From Antedon mediterranea (lineage: Eukaryota; Echinodermata; Crinoidea; Comatulida; Antedonidae), in contig NC_092672.1 in assembly GCF_964355755.1 (NCBI RefSeq), forward strand, positions 22,564,501 to 22,628,500: DNA of 64,000 nucleotides, read 5' to 3'. Position 1 is the first letter of the stretch. Each line of letters opens with the position of its first letter. Made by a program: the position numbers and the translations under genes. Below, one piece after another: positions 35,419 to 47,879 of this stretch. A model generated the notes under the pieces. That model was not told where the DNA came from. It saw only the letters and a list, made by a program, of their open reading frames with translations, and searched no databases.

Positions 35419-36440
35419 GTAGCAAAGCATGTTGCATCTTATGGTTGTTACCTTCAGTAGCTATTATTAAATCAAATCATTATCACAGGCAGAATAGCAA
35501 AGCATCTTGCATCTTGTGTTTGTTACCTTCAGTAGCTATTAAATCAAATCATTATCACAGGCAGAATAGCAAAGCATCTTGCATCTTGTGGTTGTTACCT
35601 TCAGTAGCTATTAAATCAAATCAATATCACAGGCAGAATAGCAAAGCATCTTGCATCTTGTGGTTGTTACCTTCAGTAGCTATTAAATCAAATCATTATC
35701 ACAGGCAGAATAGCAAAGCATCTTGCATCTTGTGGTTGTTACCTTCAGTAGCTATTAAATCAAATCATTATCACAGGCAGAATAGCAAAGCATCTTGCAT
35801 CTTGTGGTTGTTACCTTCAGTAGCTATTAAATCAAATCATTATCACAGGCAGAATAGCAAAGCATCTTGTATCTTGTGGTTGTTACCTTCAGTAGCTATT
35901 AAATCAAATCATTATCACAGGCAGAATAGCAAAGCATCTTGCATCATTCTTATGGTTGTTACCTTCAGTAGCTATTAAATCAAATCATTATCACAGGCAG
36001 AATAGCAAAGCAACTTGCATCTTATGGTTGTTACCTTCAGTAGCTATTAAATCAAGTCATTATCACAGGCAGAATAGCAAAGCATCTTGCATCTTGTGGT
36101 TGTTACCTTCAGTAGCTATTTAATCAAATCATTATCACAGGCAGAATAGCAAAGCATCTTGCATCTTGTGGTTGTTACCTTCAGTAGCTATTAAATCAAA
36201 TCATTATCACAGGCAGAATAGCAAAGCATCCTGTATCTTATGGTTGTTACCTTCAGTAGCTATTAAATCAAATCAATATCACAGGCAGAATAGCAAAGCA
36301 TCTTGCATCTTGTGGTTGTTACCTTCTGTAGCTATTAAATCAAATCAATATCACAGGCAGAATAGCAAAGCATCTTGCATCTTATGGATGTTACCTTCTG
36401 TAGCTATTAAATCAAATCAAAATCACAGGAAGAATGGCAA
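35419..36440 (+). repeat. Minisatellite, 72-bp unit, about 14 copies
   Basis: The unit begins GCAAAGCATCTTGCATCTTG and ends ATTATCACAGGCAGAATA. Copies differ by one or two bases (ATTATC or AATATC; TTGTGG or TTATGG; CAGTAG or CTGTAG). One copy near 35940 has a small insertion. The frames at 35325-35978 and 36166-36453 exist because 72 is divisible by three. A single related unit stands at 2370-2410. Confidence 0.95.
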
Positions 36441-36449
36441 CATTTTATT

Positions 36450-38220
36450 TTAACATATTTAAAAATACTATATTTAAAACTGTACCTTAGTATATGAACA
36501 TAATAAAAACTGTAAATCCAGAAGAACAACATAAAAAAAAGTAATTCACAATGTGTAAATCATTCAAAAGTCTGATGGAATATGAATTGATGATACAAAA
36601 GGATTTAAATATCTTGTCACCTGACCAGTGCACATTCTTAGTGAATTCAGTCTTTTATCTCATTTTTATTTACCAAGTAAAGAGTGACTTAAATCCTCAC
36701 ATATTTTCATAGCCTTTGTCAGCTTATTGGGGTTTGATCATGTCATCTGGACTAATTTTAATAATATTTGTTTTTCTCTTTTATTCTCTATCTAGAAAAC
36801 CATGGCACTTTTAACTTTTAAATCCCCAAAAAATAAAAAATTATTATAAACACTCAACATGTATAGAATTTGTCAAATTTTATATACATTTTTATTAACA
36901 TAGTAAATAAGTCAATACAGTATATTGTGTCATGTTTGTTGTGATTGTTTGTTATCCAAACATGATAAATATATGTATACATTACCTTTTTTTTATACAT
37001 CATTAATGATCATAACAGTTTAAATTTGTAACTTTATCATATAGATGTTGCCTCTTTCACTGTAAATGAATTGATAAAATGCACTTTGTGAAGTGAAACA
37101 AATTAATGTAATAAAATTCACTTAATGAAATTCACTTAATGAAATAAATTAAATCAATAAATTTAAACTCAGATTACAAATACTGCCACCAGTGTCCCAA
37201 CATTTGAGATCACTTCTTTCTTATAAATACTGCCACCAATGTAAGCTTATTTGTTATCTTTGCTGTTCTATATTTGTAATCAATACAAAGGTTAAAGTGT
37301 AAATATTACCTTTTTATGGATTCTCTGCCTGCAGTGTTCAGCCTAATCTAATACTGTTTTACTTAAATTGTACAAAGGGTTCTTAAAGCTTATCCACATG
37401 TCTAAATTAGACGGAAGTTTTTCAATTCAATTGTTATTTACAGTTTTGCTGAAAGAAATTGATAGGTTGCTAATTTAAATTGATTTAACAAAGTTACGAA
37501 TGTGAATTGAGAGATTGTTCGCCTAGAGGGCGTTTTTAAGAATTGTGTTGTTAATTGGTCAAACATTTTAAAAGATTACTTTGTACTGTTCATATTTATT
37601 TTACAGGGTGTGAGTTAGTGTAGCTACTGTATGACACAAAGTACAATGTTATTGAACTTCCTTCAATACAGACTTGTAAACAATTGACTATTATGTAATT
37701 TGCACATTTTGAGCTTTGCTGTCATGTGAATATACAATCACATAAAATCATTAAATTAATTTTGCAGTTAATTAAATGATGATTAAAATTTAGTACATAA
37801 ATAAATAAACACTTTAATTGATTAATGTATTCACCATGTGACATGATCAAAAAGAAAAATCAATATGCATCTGTAGTATAAGATGCTTTTATTAAAATGT
37901 CATTATAGCACACGGCAGAATTGGAAGTAAAGTTTCACAATAGTAAAAAATAGTTTAAATGGAATAAATTGAAAAATCTATACAAAATTAACAAATTAGG
38001 ATAACAAGAAACAAACATGATACAAATAAGATAACAATTTATTTGACATTGACATTATCTTATATTATGACCTTTGGATTTTCTATTTATTTTACCTTGT
38101 CTTTAACCAATATTACATTTGAAATTGTAGGGCAATGATACAATGAAAGCAAACATTAAATCATGCGACTTTAAATACTTGATTGACGCAGACAATTTAT
38201 AACAATTCTTCATTATTTCA
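36450..38220. other. Non-coding, AT-rich
   Basis: No supported gene is seen. A short repeat, TACTGCCACCARTGT, occurs at about 37180 and 37229, and AATGAAATTCACTTAATGAAA near 37118-37143. Confidence 0.45.
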
Positions 38221-38224
38221 TATT

Positions 38225-38490
38225 ATTATTAGTATTGGTCTTCATTTCATATCTTTAAAAGTAAAATTTTCACTGTAGAGTATTGTGATGTAGCTGTTTA
38301 ACAATTCTTGTCCAGTATTGGTCTTCATTATTTCATGTCTTTAAATGTAAAATGTTCACTATAGAGTATTTGTGTTGTAGCTGTTTAACAATCCTTGTCC
38401 AGTATTGGTCTTCATTATTTCATGTCTTTAAAAGTAAAATGTTCACTATAGAGTATTTGTGTTGTAGCTGTTTGTCATGTTGGTTTACCT
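38225..38490 (+). repeat. 88-bp unit, about three copies
   Basis: The segment CTTCATTATTTCATGTCTTT and the following GTAGCTGTTTAACAATYCTT repeat with an 88-bp offset (38323 and 38411), with a more diverged copy before them. It lies just ahead of the larger 68-72-bp array. Confidence 0.75.
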
Positions 38491-38756
38491 GCTTATCTTT
38501 ACATTATATTAGTATGTTAAACATTTTGTACAGTAAAGAGTTAAGTTGTACATTTTACCCAGTTGTTTCTTGTCTTTATTGAAAATGATACCTTAATATC
38601 AGTGGTACTGGTGTCACACAGTGCATCCAAAAAGAATAAACAAAAACAACAACAAAAGTAATTAAATGAACAAATTGAACATTAAACTTTTAAACTTCTA
38701 AACTTCTTATACATTTTTTAGTGAATTTATTTGTTGCTTTCTAATTAATAAAGTAT

Positions 38757-41520
38757 CAAATACATTCTACAGTATTGTTTTATACCTGTTATATCATGTT
38801 GGTTTATCTGTGCCTTTCTGTTTAATAAAGTGTAATACAGTATTGTCTTATACCTGTTATATCATGTTGGTTTATGTGTGCCTTTCTATTTAATAAAGTG
38901 TAATACAGTATTGTTTTATACCTGTTATATCATGTTGGTTTATCTGTGGCTTTCTATTTAATAAAGTGTATCAAATACATTATTGTTTTATACCTGTTAT
39001 ATCATGTTGGTTTATCTGTGGCTTTCTATTTAATAAAGTGTATTAATACAGTATTGTTTTATACCTGTTATATCATGTTGGTTTATCTGTGGCTTTCTAT
39101 TTAATAAAGTGTATTAATACAGTATTGTCTTATACCTGTTATATCATGTTGGTTTATCTGTGGCTTTCTATTTAATAAAGTGTAATACAGTATTGTTTTA
39201 TACCTGTTATATCATGTTGGTTTATCTGTGGCTTTCTATTTAATAAAGTGTATTAATACAGTATTGTCTTATATCTGTTATATCATGTTGGTTTATCTGT
39301 GGCTTTCTATTTAATAAAGTGTATTAATACAGTATTGTCTTATATCTGTTATATCATGTTGGTTTATCTGTGGCTTTCTATTTAATAAAGTGTATCAAAT
39401 ACAGTATTGTTTTATACCTGTTATATCATGTTGGTTTATCTGTGGCTTTCTATTTAATAAAGTGTAATACAGTATTGTTTTATACCTGTTATATCATGTT
39501 GGTTTATCTGTGGCTTTCTATTTAATAAAGTGTAATACAGTATTGTTTTATACCTGTTATATCATGTTGGTTTATCTGTGGCTTTCTATTTAATAAAGTG
39601 TAATACAGTATTGTCTTATACCTGTTATATCATGTTGGTTTATCTGTGGCTTTCTATTTAATAAAGTGTATCAAATACAGTATTGTTTTATACCTGTTAT
39701 ATCATGTTGGTTTATCTTTGCCTTTCTATTTAATAAAGTGTAATACAGTATTGTTTTATACCTGTTATATCATGTTGGTTTATCTGTGGCTTTCTATTTA
39801 ATAAAGTGTATCAAATACATTATTGTTTTATACCTGTTATATCATGTTGGTTTATGTGTGGCTTTCTATTTAATAAAGTGTAATACAGTATTGTTTTATA
39901 CCTGTTATATCATGTTGGTTTATCTGTGGCTTTCTATTTAATAAAGTGTATTAATACAGTATTGTTTTATACCTGTTATATCATGTTGGTTTATCTGTGG
40001 CTTTCTATTTAATAAAGTGTAATACAGTATTGTTTTATACCTGTTATATCATGTTGGTTTATCTGTGGCTTTCTATTTAATAAAGTGTATTAATACAGTA
40101 TTGTCTTATACCTGTTATATCATGTTGGTTTATCTGTGGCTTTCTATTTAATAAAGTGTAATACAGTATTGTCTTATACCTGTTATATCATGTTGGTTTA
40201 TCTGTGGCTTTCTATTTAATAAAGTGTATCAAATACAGTATTGTTTTATACCTGTTATATCATGTTGGTTTATCTGTGGCTTTCTATTTAATAAAGTGTA
40301 TTAATACAGTATTGTCTTATACCTGTTATATCATGTTGGTTTATCTGTGGCTTTCTATTTAATAAAGTGTAATACAGTATTGTTTTATACCTGTTATATC
40401 ATGTTGGTTTATCTGTGGCTTTCTATTTAATAAAGTGTATCAAATACAGTATTGTTTTATACCTGTTATATCATGTTGGTTTATCTGTGGCTTTCTATTT
40501 AATAAAGTGTATCAAATACATTATTGTTTTATACCTGTTATATCATGTTGGTTTATGTGTGGCTTTCTATTTAATAAAGTGTATCAAATACATTATTGTT
40601 TTATACCTGTTATATCATGTTGGTTTATCTGTGGCTTTCTATTTAATAAAGTGTATCAAATACAGTATTGTTTTATTCCTGTTATATCATGTTGGTTTAT
40701 CTGTGGCTTTCTATTTAATAAAGTGTATCAAATACATTATTGTTTTATACCTGTTATATCATGTTGGTTTATGTGTGGCTTTCTATTTAATAAAGTGTAA
40801 TACAGTATTGTTTTATACCTGTTATATCATGTTGGTTTATCTGTGGCTTTCTATTTAATAAAGTGTATTAATACAGTATTGTTTTATACCTGTTATATCA
40901 TGTTGGTTTATCTGTGGCTTTCTATTTAATAAAGTGTAATACAGTATTGTTTTATACCTGTTATATCATGTTGGTTTATCTGTGGCTTTCTATTTAATAA
41001 AGTGTATTAATACAGTATTGTCTTATACCTGTTATATCATGTTGGTTTATCTGTGGCTTTCTATTTAATAAAGTGTAATACAGTATTGTTTTATACCTGT
41101 TATATCATGTTGGTTTATCTGTGGCTTTCTATTTAATAAAGTGTATTAATACAGTATTGTCTTATATCTGTTATATCATGTTGGTTTATCTGTGCCTTTC
41201 TGTTTAATAAAGTGTATCAAATACAGTATTGTCTTATACCTGTTATATCATGTTGGTTTATCTGTGCCTTTCTGTTTAATAAAGTGTATTAATACAGTAT
41301 TGTCTTATACCTGTTATATCATGTTGGTTTATCTGTGGCTTTCTATTTAATAAAGTGTATTAATACAGTATTGTCTTATACCTGTTATATCATGTTGGTT
41401 TATCTGTGGCTTTCTGTTTAATAAAGTGTATCAAATACAGTATTGTCTTATACCTGTTATATCATGTTGGTTTATCTGTGGCTTTCTATTTAATAAAGTG
41501 TATTAATACAGTATTGTTTT
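38757..41520 (+). repeat. Minisatellite, 68-72-bp unit, about 39 copies, each with AATAAA
   Basis: The unit begins TATTGTTTTATACCTGTTAT and ends TTAATAAAGTGTAATACAG. Three length classes exist, set by the spacer after AATAAAGTGT: TAATACAG (68 bp), TATTAATACAG (71 bp) and TATCAAATACAG (72 bp). Classes alternate in partly repeated blocks. Every unit carries AATAAA followed by GTGT and T-rich sequence on the plus strand, the layout of a poly(A) signal. Frames near 40415-40858 appear only where several 72-bp units follow each other. The array ends 1.6 kb before the first ankyrin exon. Confidence 0.96.
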
Positions 41521-41875
41521 TTAACTCTTATACTATGTTGGTTGATACTCTGTTGGTTGATACTATGTTGGTTGGTCTATCTATTTTTATAAACTGTGCA
41601 TGATGTAAAGTAACTATATTTTTGGTTTATCTGTTGGCCCCTGGCTGTTGTTTGAACTTGGACTACATTAATCTAATAACCTTTGCCTTAGTTTACTGTT
41701 TGTTTGTCAACCTGTTATTCCCTTAGTAATATCATATCTGAAAACTAAGCAAATATTAAACCAGGCTTTGTTGCACTATTGTAGCATTGAATATAGTAGG
41801 TTTATTTATATACTTTTTTTTCACAATAAACTTTTTTTCAGTTTGTCTAAGTCTGTCTTTATACAATTTTGTTGA

Positions 41876-41967
41876 AATATTATTATCAACCAAAGTACAA
41901 CATACTGTAAAATTTACTTTATAAAGTAAATTTTACAGTATGTTGTACTTTGGTCGATAATAATATT
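41876..41967. repeat. 92-bp near-perfect palindrome, no spacer
   Basis: Two 46-bp arms meet at CTTTATAAAG (centre 41921/41922). I find one mismatch (ATCAACC versus its inverse partner ATCGACC). A transcript would fold into a 46-pair hairpin. It could be a minimal foldback MITE or a locally formed inverted duplication. Confidence 0.92.
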
Positions 41968-42626
41968 TAAGTTGTTTGTCAGAATGTCTTTGCATCTCAG
42001 AATGCATTTAAAAAAAAATTTCGACTCCGTATCTTTATTTTAAAACAAGCTAATTTATTATTATATCTGACCAATAATTGTCTTCACTATTGCTGAAGCC
42101 AGAGTAGTAAGATTGTCATGCTTTCCTTCTCAGTGCAGTCAAAATTGTTTGTGCCACTGTCTCCATGTTGTAACCATTATCTTAGTTTAAGAAACAATAA
42201 TCTGTTAAATGTACCCTTTTCTAAAACTAAACGATGGAAACACTCAGTTCACTTGTTTGTCTAATTCCAAGTAAAAATATATTGCATAATTTTTACAAGA
42301 CCTTAATCAGTCATTATTAGAGTTTACCTGAGGTACCTTGATACACCTTGTTTGCTTTACCTAAAATGGTAATTCACGTTGGTTTGTAGTTCTAATCAAC
42401 TAAATAATAAAAATAAAGCAAACACTAAGTCACGCTATGTTGTAATTTGTATAGAATCCATTGAATTGCACTGGTTATCACTATATAAATAATGATATAA
42501 AAGTGTTTGGTCTTCTGTACAACAACCACTTGCATTCAACTTTTGAAGAGAAACGTTGCATATTTTGGATTTATTTTATTTTAGCATTACCACTGTAAGT
42601 GTATGTAGTACTTGTAGGTCTAAATA

Positions 42627-42811
42627 ATGTTATAACATTATTTGATAGAGAAAGCATTGGTTGAGGAAATTGTTGATAGAGGAGACATTAGATTATACAT
42701 TTACTCTATTTCAACATCATGTTATAACATTATTTGATAGAGAAAGCATTGGTTGAGGAAATTGTTGATAGTGGAGACATTGTATTATATATTTACTCTA
42801 TTTCAACATCA
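42627..42811 (+). repeat. Two tandem copies of a 92-bp unit
   Basis: The unit from ATGTTATAACATTATTTGAT to TCTATTTCAACATC is present twice in a row with about three differences. It lies 330 bp upstream of the first recognised ankyrin exon. Confidence 0.9.
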
Positions 42812-43137
42812 TGTTCAGTACTTGTACCGTATTTATATTTGTTACTTTCAAAATTAGAGGGAGGGATGCTTTTATTTAGGAAAAGGGTGATTTAAAGCCA
42901 CAACAGTCTATAGATGATTCTAATGATATGTTGCTTCATCACCTTTGCTGTTGTCATGAGCTGTTATCACTAAGTATCTACCATTAATATTCAAGTAACT
43001 CGTAATCATCTATTTTTTAATGTGTGTGTTACTTTAATATAAACCCTACAAATTTTGAATTGACAAATTGTTTTTATTTTAAACCGTTTTAAACATTATA
43101 CATTGTTTCTGCCTTTTTTTAATTTAGCAGAATTGCA

Positions 43138-43191
43138 ATGGATCTCATCAAACTAGAACTTCTTGATCTTTGTGCGTTCAATGGCATTCAG
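43138..43191 (+). CDS. Ankyrin-repeat protein, first coding exon
   Basis: A 3' splice site (TTTAGCAG ending at 43130) is followed seven bases later by ATG. The exon reads MDLIKLELLDLCAFNGIQ and ends at a good donor (CAG|GTAGGC) in phase 0. The helix-like LLDLCAFNG pattern resembles the start of an ankyrin repeat. I chose the ATG at 43138 because the frame matches the next two exons, but the frame is open through the splice site (IAMDL), so the true start could lie upstream. A possible untranslated exon ends at the consensus donor CACT|GTAAGT at 42594; this is speculative. I do not recognise the specific gene. Confidence 0.72.
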
Positions 43192-43845
43192 GTAGGCAAG
43201 TTTACACTGTTTTTTTAGTATAATACAATTTAACCAGCAACAATTAACTAGCAATACTTAGCTTCTTAGCAACTTAATAAATTGTTCTATGAGCTAACGC
43301 GCTGGAAACGGAAGAGAAAGCAAGTAACTAAATGAATTAAAAGTCACAATATGGCAGTATAAATAAAATAGAGTCACAACAACTTCAACTTACAGTGCCA
43401 TAATGGATCACAATGATCATTGTAGTGCTTATAAATACTCTTGGCTCATTTGATGTGATTGTTTTGTTTATTTATTTGACCAGCATGACATCAATACAAT
43501 ACATGCAATAAAATATATGAAAGATGAAAAATGCTGGGCAGGGGCAGCTTAAGCAAAATACATTGCTGTAAATCAAAGAAGCCAGCTACCCTTCATACAA
43601 AAATAAATATTTTAAAAATAATTAAATACAAATTTCAAATTTTTCTATAAAAATGTCTACAAAAATTAAGACAAGAAGAAAAAAAACTTATTTATTTGGG
43701 CAATCTAATATACTATGATAATATTATAATATAATGGCTGTAATTTAATACAACATGGAATGTATGTTGTCTATGTTTACTATAGTATGTATTTTAATGA
43801 AAAATGTAACTGAATGCATATTGATCTATATGTTTTATTTCATAG

Positions 43846-43920
43846 ATTGCAAGAGAAAGAACTGCTGAAGAAATTTTCCATTTCATTGTCAGCAACAATG
43901 CTGTCAACATCAAGAACCAG
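43846..43920 (+). CDS. Ankyrin-repeat protein, second exon
   Basis: The exon lies between a TTTCATAG acceptor and a CAG|GTATAC donor. It is 75 bp in phase 0 and encodes IARERTAEEIFHFIVSNNAV followed by NIKNQ. The NIKNQ ending matches the end of an ankyrin repeat (NIQNK type). Together with exon 1 it makes one degenerate ankyrin repeat, which runs directly into the canonical repeat of the exon at 61220. Confidence 0.8.
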
Positions 43921-45307
43921 GTATACATCAATTTGTTTTCCTTTGTAATGAATTTGATAATACAGACCTTAAATTACTTGACACTAATTCAAGTGCATCA
44001 TACTAATTTGTTGAGCATTTTTTAGTGTTAAAAAGTATATTGTGTGTTTATATCTTATCTTAGCTGTATGTTAGGTGGTTTGTCAATATAATTTAGTACA
44101 TTATAGTCTTTCAGTACAATTTGCTTAGACAATTTGATTGGCTAATACCCGATTTGAATAATAGCTTGGTAACCCAATCCCCTGTAATTGTAATTAATTT
44201 CAGAATCTGAACAATGATATATTTATTCATCTGTTGAACAAATAACTAACAAACTTCATAAGAAATATATACATCACTGAAAGAAAAATACAAGGCACAA
44301 GGCAGTGAAAAAAGGGATGAACAGGTGTCAAACACTTCTATCCACATTGGACCCCTTGTACAAATAACAAAACATAAAAACACAAACATTTACGATATAA
44401 AAATAGCTGAAATGATTCTATTTTAAGTTTCATAAAGCATGCAACATGCCATCATTTACAACCTGGATTTCACACAGCAGTTTGAAACAAACAATTCAAT
44501 TTTCCATTTATAAAATGTACCATAACATTAACAAATTGACAAAACCTAACCATTTTTGTTAAAAAAGCCTGAAACATGGTAGAACACTGGAGGCCTTTTG
44601 CTACCCCTCCACCACCAGTTCCTGTGGCTGATTATTCAAACTCTATATGATCATTTATATGATCATCCTAACATAGGTATGATGCTATTTTGACACCAAG
44701 ATTAGTTTGTGTTTTCTCAAAGATACAACCATTCTTCTGATAAAAATATGTGATGATATGTTTATAATGTGATATAGAAATAATTTGAAAATTAATTTCC
44801 CATGTTACTCCATTGAATAAGAACATCATGTCCTTCTGCGGCAAATGACAGTCATCAATGTTAATGATTGACTTGTAACATTTTCCCTATTTAGAATATA
44901 CGTCATGAACCAATCATGCACATTAATTTAGATGTTGGTGCACTACCCACTGATTCTTGAGGCTGACATCAAACCCTATCAGCTCAAGCTCTGTGTTGTA
45001 TACAGATTTAACCACCAGACTAGTGACTGTTTTATTACTACAGTATTACTATTTTATTATTGTATTAAATTATTCAAGACCCAACAGTGTATCAAAACAC
45101 CAATACAGGATCAAAATAAAAGTACAATTATATTTCCATGATAAAAATATTAATATAATTAAAAAACTATTCATTAAACATTACCAATTCAACAGATTTA
45201 GTTATACAAGTTATTTAAAATGACATTAAATGCTGTATAAGTATAAATGTGTAAGTATTACAACTAAAAATATCAATGTTAGGAAAAATTTAACTAGATC
45301 ATTATAA
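43921..45307 (+). other. Start of the 17.3-kb ankyrin intron
   Basis: No further exon is required here, because the 43846 and 61220 exons join in frame within the ankyrin consensus. The text around 44220-44420 (TATTCATCTGTTGAACAAATAA, then ACAAGGCAC repeats) may be the reversed end of an old retroposon, but I cannot name it. Frames at 44932-45223 are not convincing. Confidence 0.5.
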
Positions 45308-45472
45308 AGCTCTGTTTACACTATTAACCTTCATGTGACAAAAAAATGTGATTTGCCCATATATGGACAAAATGATGCCATATCACCACCATATTTGGGC
45401 AAATCACCACCATATTTGGGCACATCACACATTTTTTTGTAAATCTAGTCTAGTGATAGTATAGACATAGCT
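45308..45472. mobile_element. 165-bp MITE-like inverted repeat
   Basis: The ends AGCTCTGTTTACACTATTA and the inverse of TGATAGTATAGACATAGCT match with a few differences. Inside them, ACAAAAAAATGTGATTTGCC mirrors GGGCACATCACACATTTTTTTGT, so the whole unit folds back. The centre has a small duplication of CACCACCATATTTGGGC. No clear target duplication is seen. Confidence 0.65.
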
Positions 45473-46688
45473 GAAGTTGAGCAACATTACAGAAAGAACT
45501 GTTTTTACTATATAATAGGCACATGAACATGAGTTTTAAACCGCCTGATTATATACTGAAATTTGATTAATTAATTTGAAACAATAAAGATGAGGAAACA
45601 TATGAATATTTAAATTACAAATAAATTGACATTTAGTCCTTATGACACTCAAATCTTAAAACATTAATCCTCTCAACATTTTAAAAATTCTATAAGAATA
45701 ATATTTAATATAATGTTGTTTTACTCTACTATCACTTTGTTCTATATTTATTTTACTGCATGTTTGTGTCTTTGTCTTTCTTATTCTGAAATATTTAAAG
45801 TTATTGGTCACAGCTGTTTCAACCAATGTAAAATAAATAGAAAAAGTCAAGCGCCCTCAATATTGTCAGACGGCGATATGTGCCTGAGCGTGACGCCGCG
45901 CGAGTGGTTGAATCTCGTTCAACTTTCGCGACATTTGCAACTTTTATAACTACACTTTAAATTAATTTAATCAATTTCGTCATAAATATTATAAAACCAT
46001 TTTTATACTATTTGTTAGAAAATAAGATTCTTAATTACCGATTTTTTGGAAATAGTAAGTAATTAAGCATAACAACAAGTTTACGAAATTATTTACACCC
46101 GGAAGTTTTAAAAATTAACATCGATCGGCCTAGCAAATGTAAACAATGGAAAGTTTGAAAAAATGCTTGTCAAATTGTACACTTTTTGTTTTTATTCGTA
46201 ATTTTCATAAATACTTGGAAAATCTAGGTAAAAGTTTGATTATATATGCTTACATGAGACATTGAATTGTTAGGAGGTGACGGTGAAAATCTCAAGAAAT
46301 TTTCATTTAAAAACTCGACTGTTTTGTTAAATGCGAAACAGCGTATTTGGCGAGAGGTCGATGAACGCGGCTGATAACCGCTCGCTAGGCTGTACGCAAC
46401 TAGGCCTAGGTTGTAGCTAGGCCTAGTTGGTACGTATAAGTAGTGTAATCATACTATACATCATTTTAATTTACAATAGAATAAATAATAAGCTTAATTA
46501 TTATCATTGTATTTATTTCAACTGAATATAATTCATCATAAATGTAAATATTTAGTAAAACTACTAACTACCAGGCCTAGCTAGGCCCTTAAAATTAAAG
46601 CCTATACAAAAATACTCAAACTACTGTATGATAAATATAATATAACATTAAAGGTTGGTAAAATTAAAATTTCTTTTCTTTTTTGTAG

Positions 46689-46808
46689 GCAATACAGTTT
46701 CACGAAAAGGCTTTACGTTCTACTTGCTTCTGTTGTGGAACAAAATTTAAAGAAAAGGATAAAAAATACAACTTAAAAAATATGAAAACCATCACAAATT
46801 TGCACTAA
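46689..46808 (+). pseudogene. Cys-rich transposase N-terminal fragment
   Basis: After a TTTTTTGTAG acceptor the frame reads AIQFHEKALRSTCFCCGTKF, then KEKDKKYNLKN, and meets a stop at 46808 (40 codons). The FHEKALRSTCFCCG pattern (His, then Cys-x-Cys-Cys) resembles the zinc-binding start of Chapaev/N-RAG-type transposases. The following residues are low-complexity and Lys-rich, so the exon either ended earlier at a lost donor or the frame has decayed. The assignment is by eye only. Confidence 0.5.
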
Positions 46809-47396
46809 ATCTAACAAATGTAAAATTACAACCTATATACATTTATACAACCTGCCATTCGCGAATTTTCAATGGATACTGTATACTACCACGCTAACAT
46901 TTAAATTAACAGGGCATGGACCAAATTGCTTGGCATGCTACACTTCAACAACAACTATGACCTGGGCAAAAACTACATTCACAAGTGAAAGAACACACTG
47001 GCGTTTAAGGGAACAGTTTTTTGTCTGGTACAGCTGCTCCATAATCTGCTTTTCTTCTTTATATCTTCACTCTTTTTGAAAGTTTATACTAACAAATTTA
47101 ATTAAATGAACATACCTCATAATCAAATAACTGTTTTCTCATCCTAATTTATATACATAGTTTAAAAAGCGCCAATTTTCAATTAAGATTACGTCATACA
47201 TTGTATATTTCTATTCAACAAAATTGTCAGAACTTTCTATTATTTAAATGTCTAAGATAGTCAGATCTCGGGTCCATTCTACAGTCACCACAGATTGACT
47301 TTTTCATCACAAAATTTCTGAAATTATAAAATGTATTAATGTGTAAATTAAGTATTTTTTAATTCCATAAAAATATCATACAAGTATTTTTAGCAG

Positions 47397-47575
47397 AATA
47401 CAGGCATATTGCACCAGGTGTAATACAGCCTAAGCTACATATGCTTGAGCAACATGCTATTGCATTCATGAGAGAATGGAAGGTGGTCTCTGAGCAAGGC
47501 GGGGAGCTAATACATGCCAAACTCAACCGTCACAAAACAGCAGTGTGGATTAGAGTCAAACTTAGACTCATCTGA
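47397..47575 (+). pseudogene. Transposase C-terminal fragment
   Basis: After a TTTTAGCAG acceptor the frame encodes 58 residues: YRHIAPGVIQPKLHMLEQHA, then IAFMREWKVVSEQGGELIHA, then KLNRH and a Lys/Arg-rich end, closing with TGA at 47575. The PKLHMLE-H followed by SEQGGE-IHAKLN pattern is one I know from C-terminal parts of transposases in the Chapaev/N-RAG and related groups in marine invertebrates (typically PK-H-LE-H then GEQG-ESIHA). The central catalytic DDE region is not found between this and the 46689 fragment, so the gene is broken or internally deleted. Confidence 0.6.
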
Positions 47576-47879
47576 TTTTCACATCTCCAATGATACAAAA
47601 TGAAATAATAAAACCCAACAAATGCAAGAAAGCCAACAAAGAATGATTCATTAACATTAATGATCATAAAATATTGTACATTTTTAAATGTTAAAGGAAT
47701 ATTGCATTGTATTGATTTCCTTTTAACAATGCCTAATGATAATGAATATGTAAAAGTAATACTATAGTATGTCTATATTTCAATTACTAACTAATTACTA
47801 TTGATTGATAGTACTACTGCTGTACTGTACATGTGTTAGTGATTGATTGTTAAAGTTACAAATTCATAGCATGGTAAAC

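Noticed and set aside
35325-36453. Frames of 217 and 95 codons over the 72-bp array
   Set aside because: The period is a multiple of three, the frame runs into array edges, and there is no sign of a domain or conserved coding pattern.
40415-40858. Frames of 147 and 121 codons in the 68-72-bp array
   Set aside because: They occur only where several 72-bp units are adjacent and vanish with the 68- and 71-bp units.
45809-45822. CACAGCTG end as a RAG recombination signal or Transib/ProtoRAG terminus
   Set aside because: The heptamer is not CACAGTG, no nonamer at 12 or 23 bp was seen, and the duplication is 4 bp rather than 5 bp. A Chapaev-like assignment fits better.
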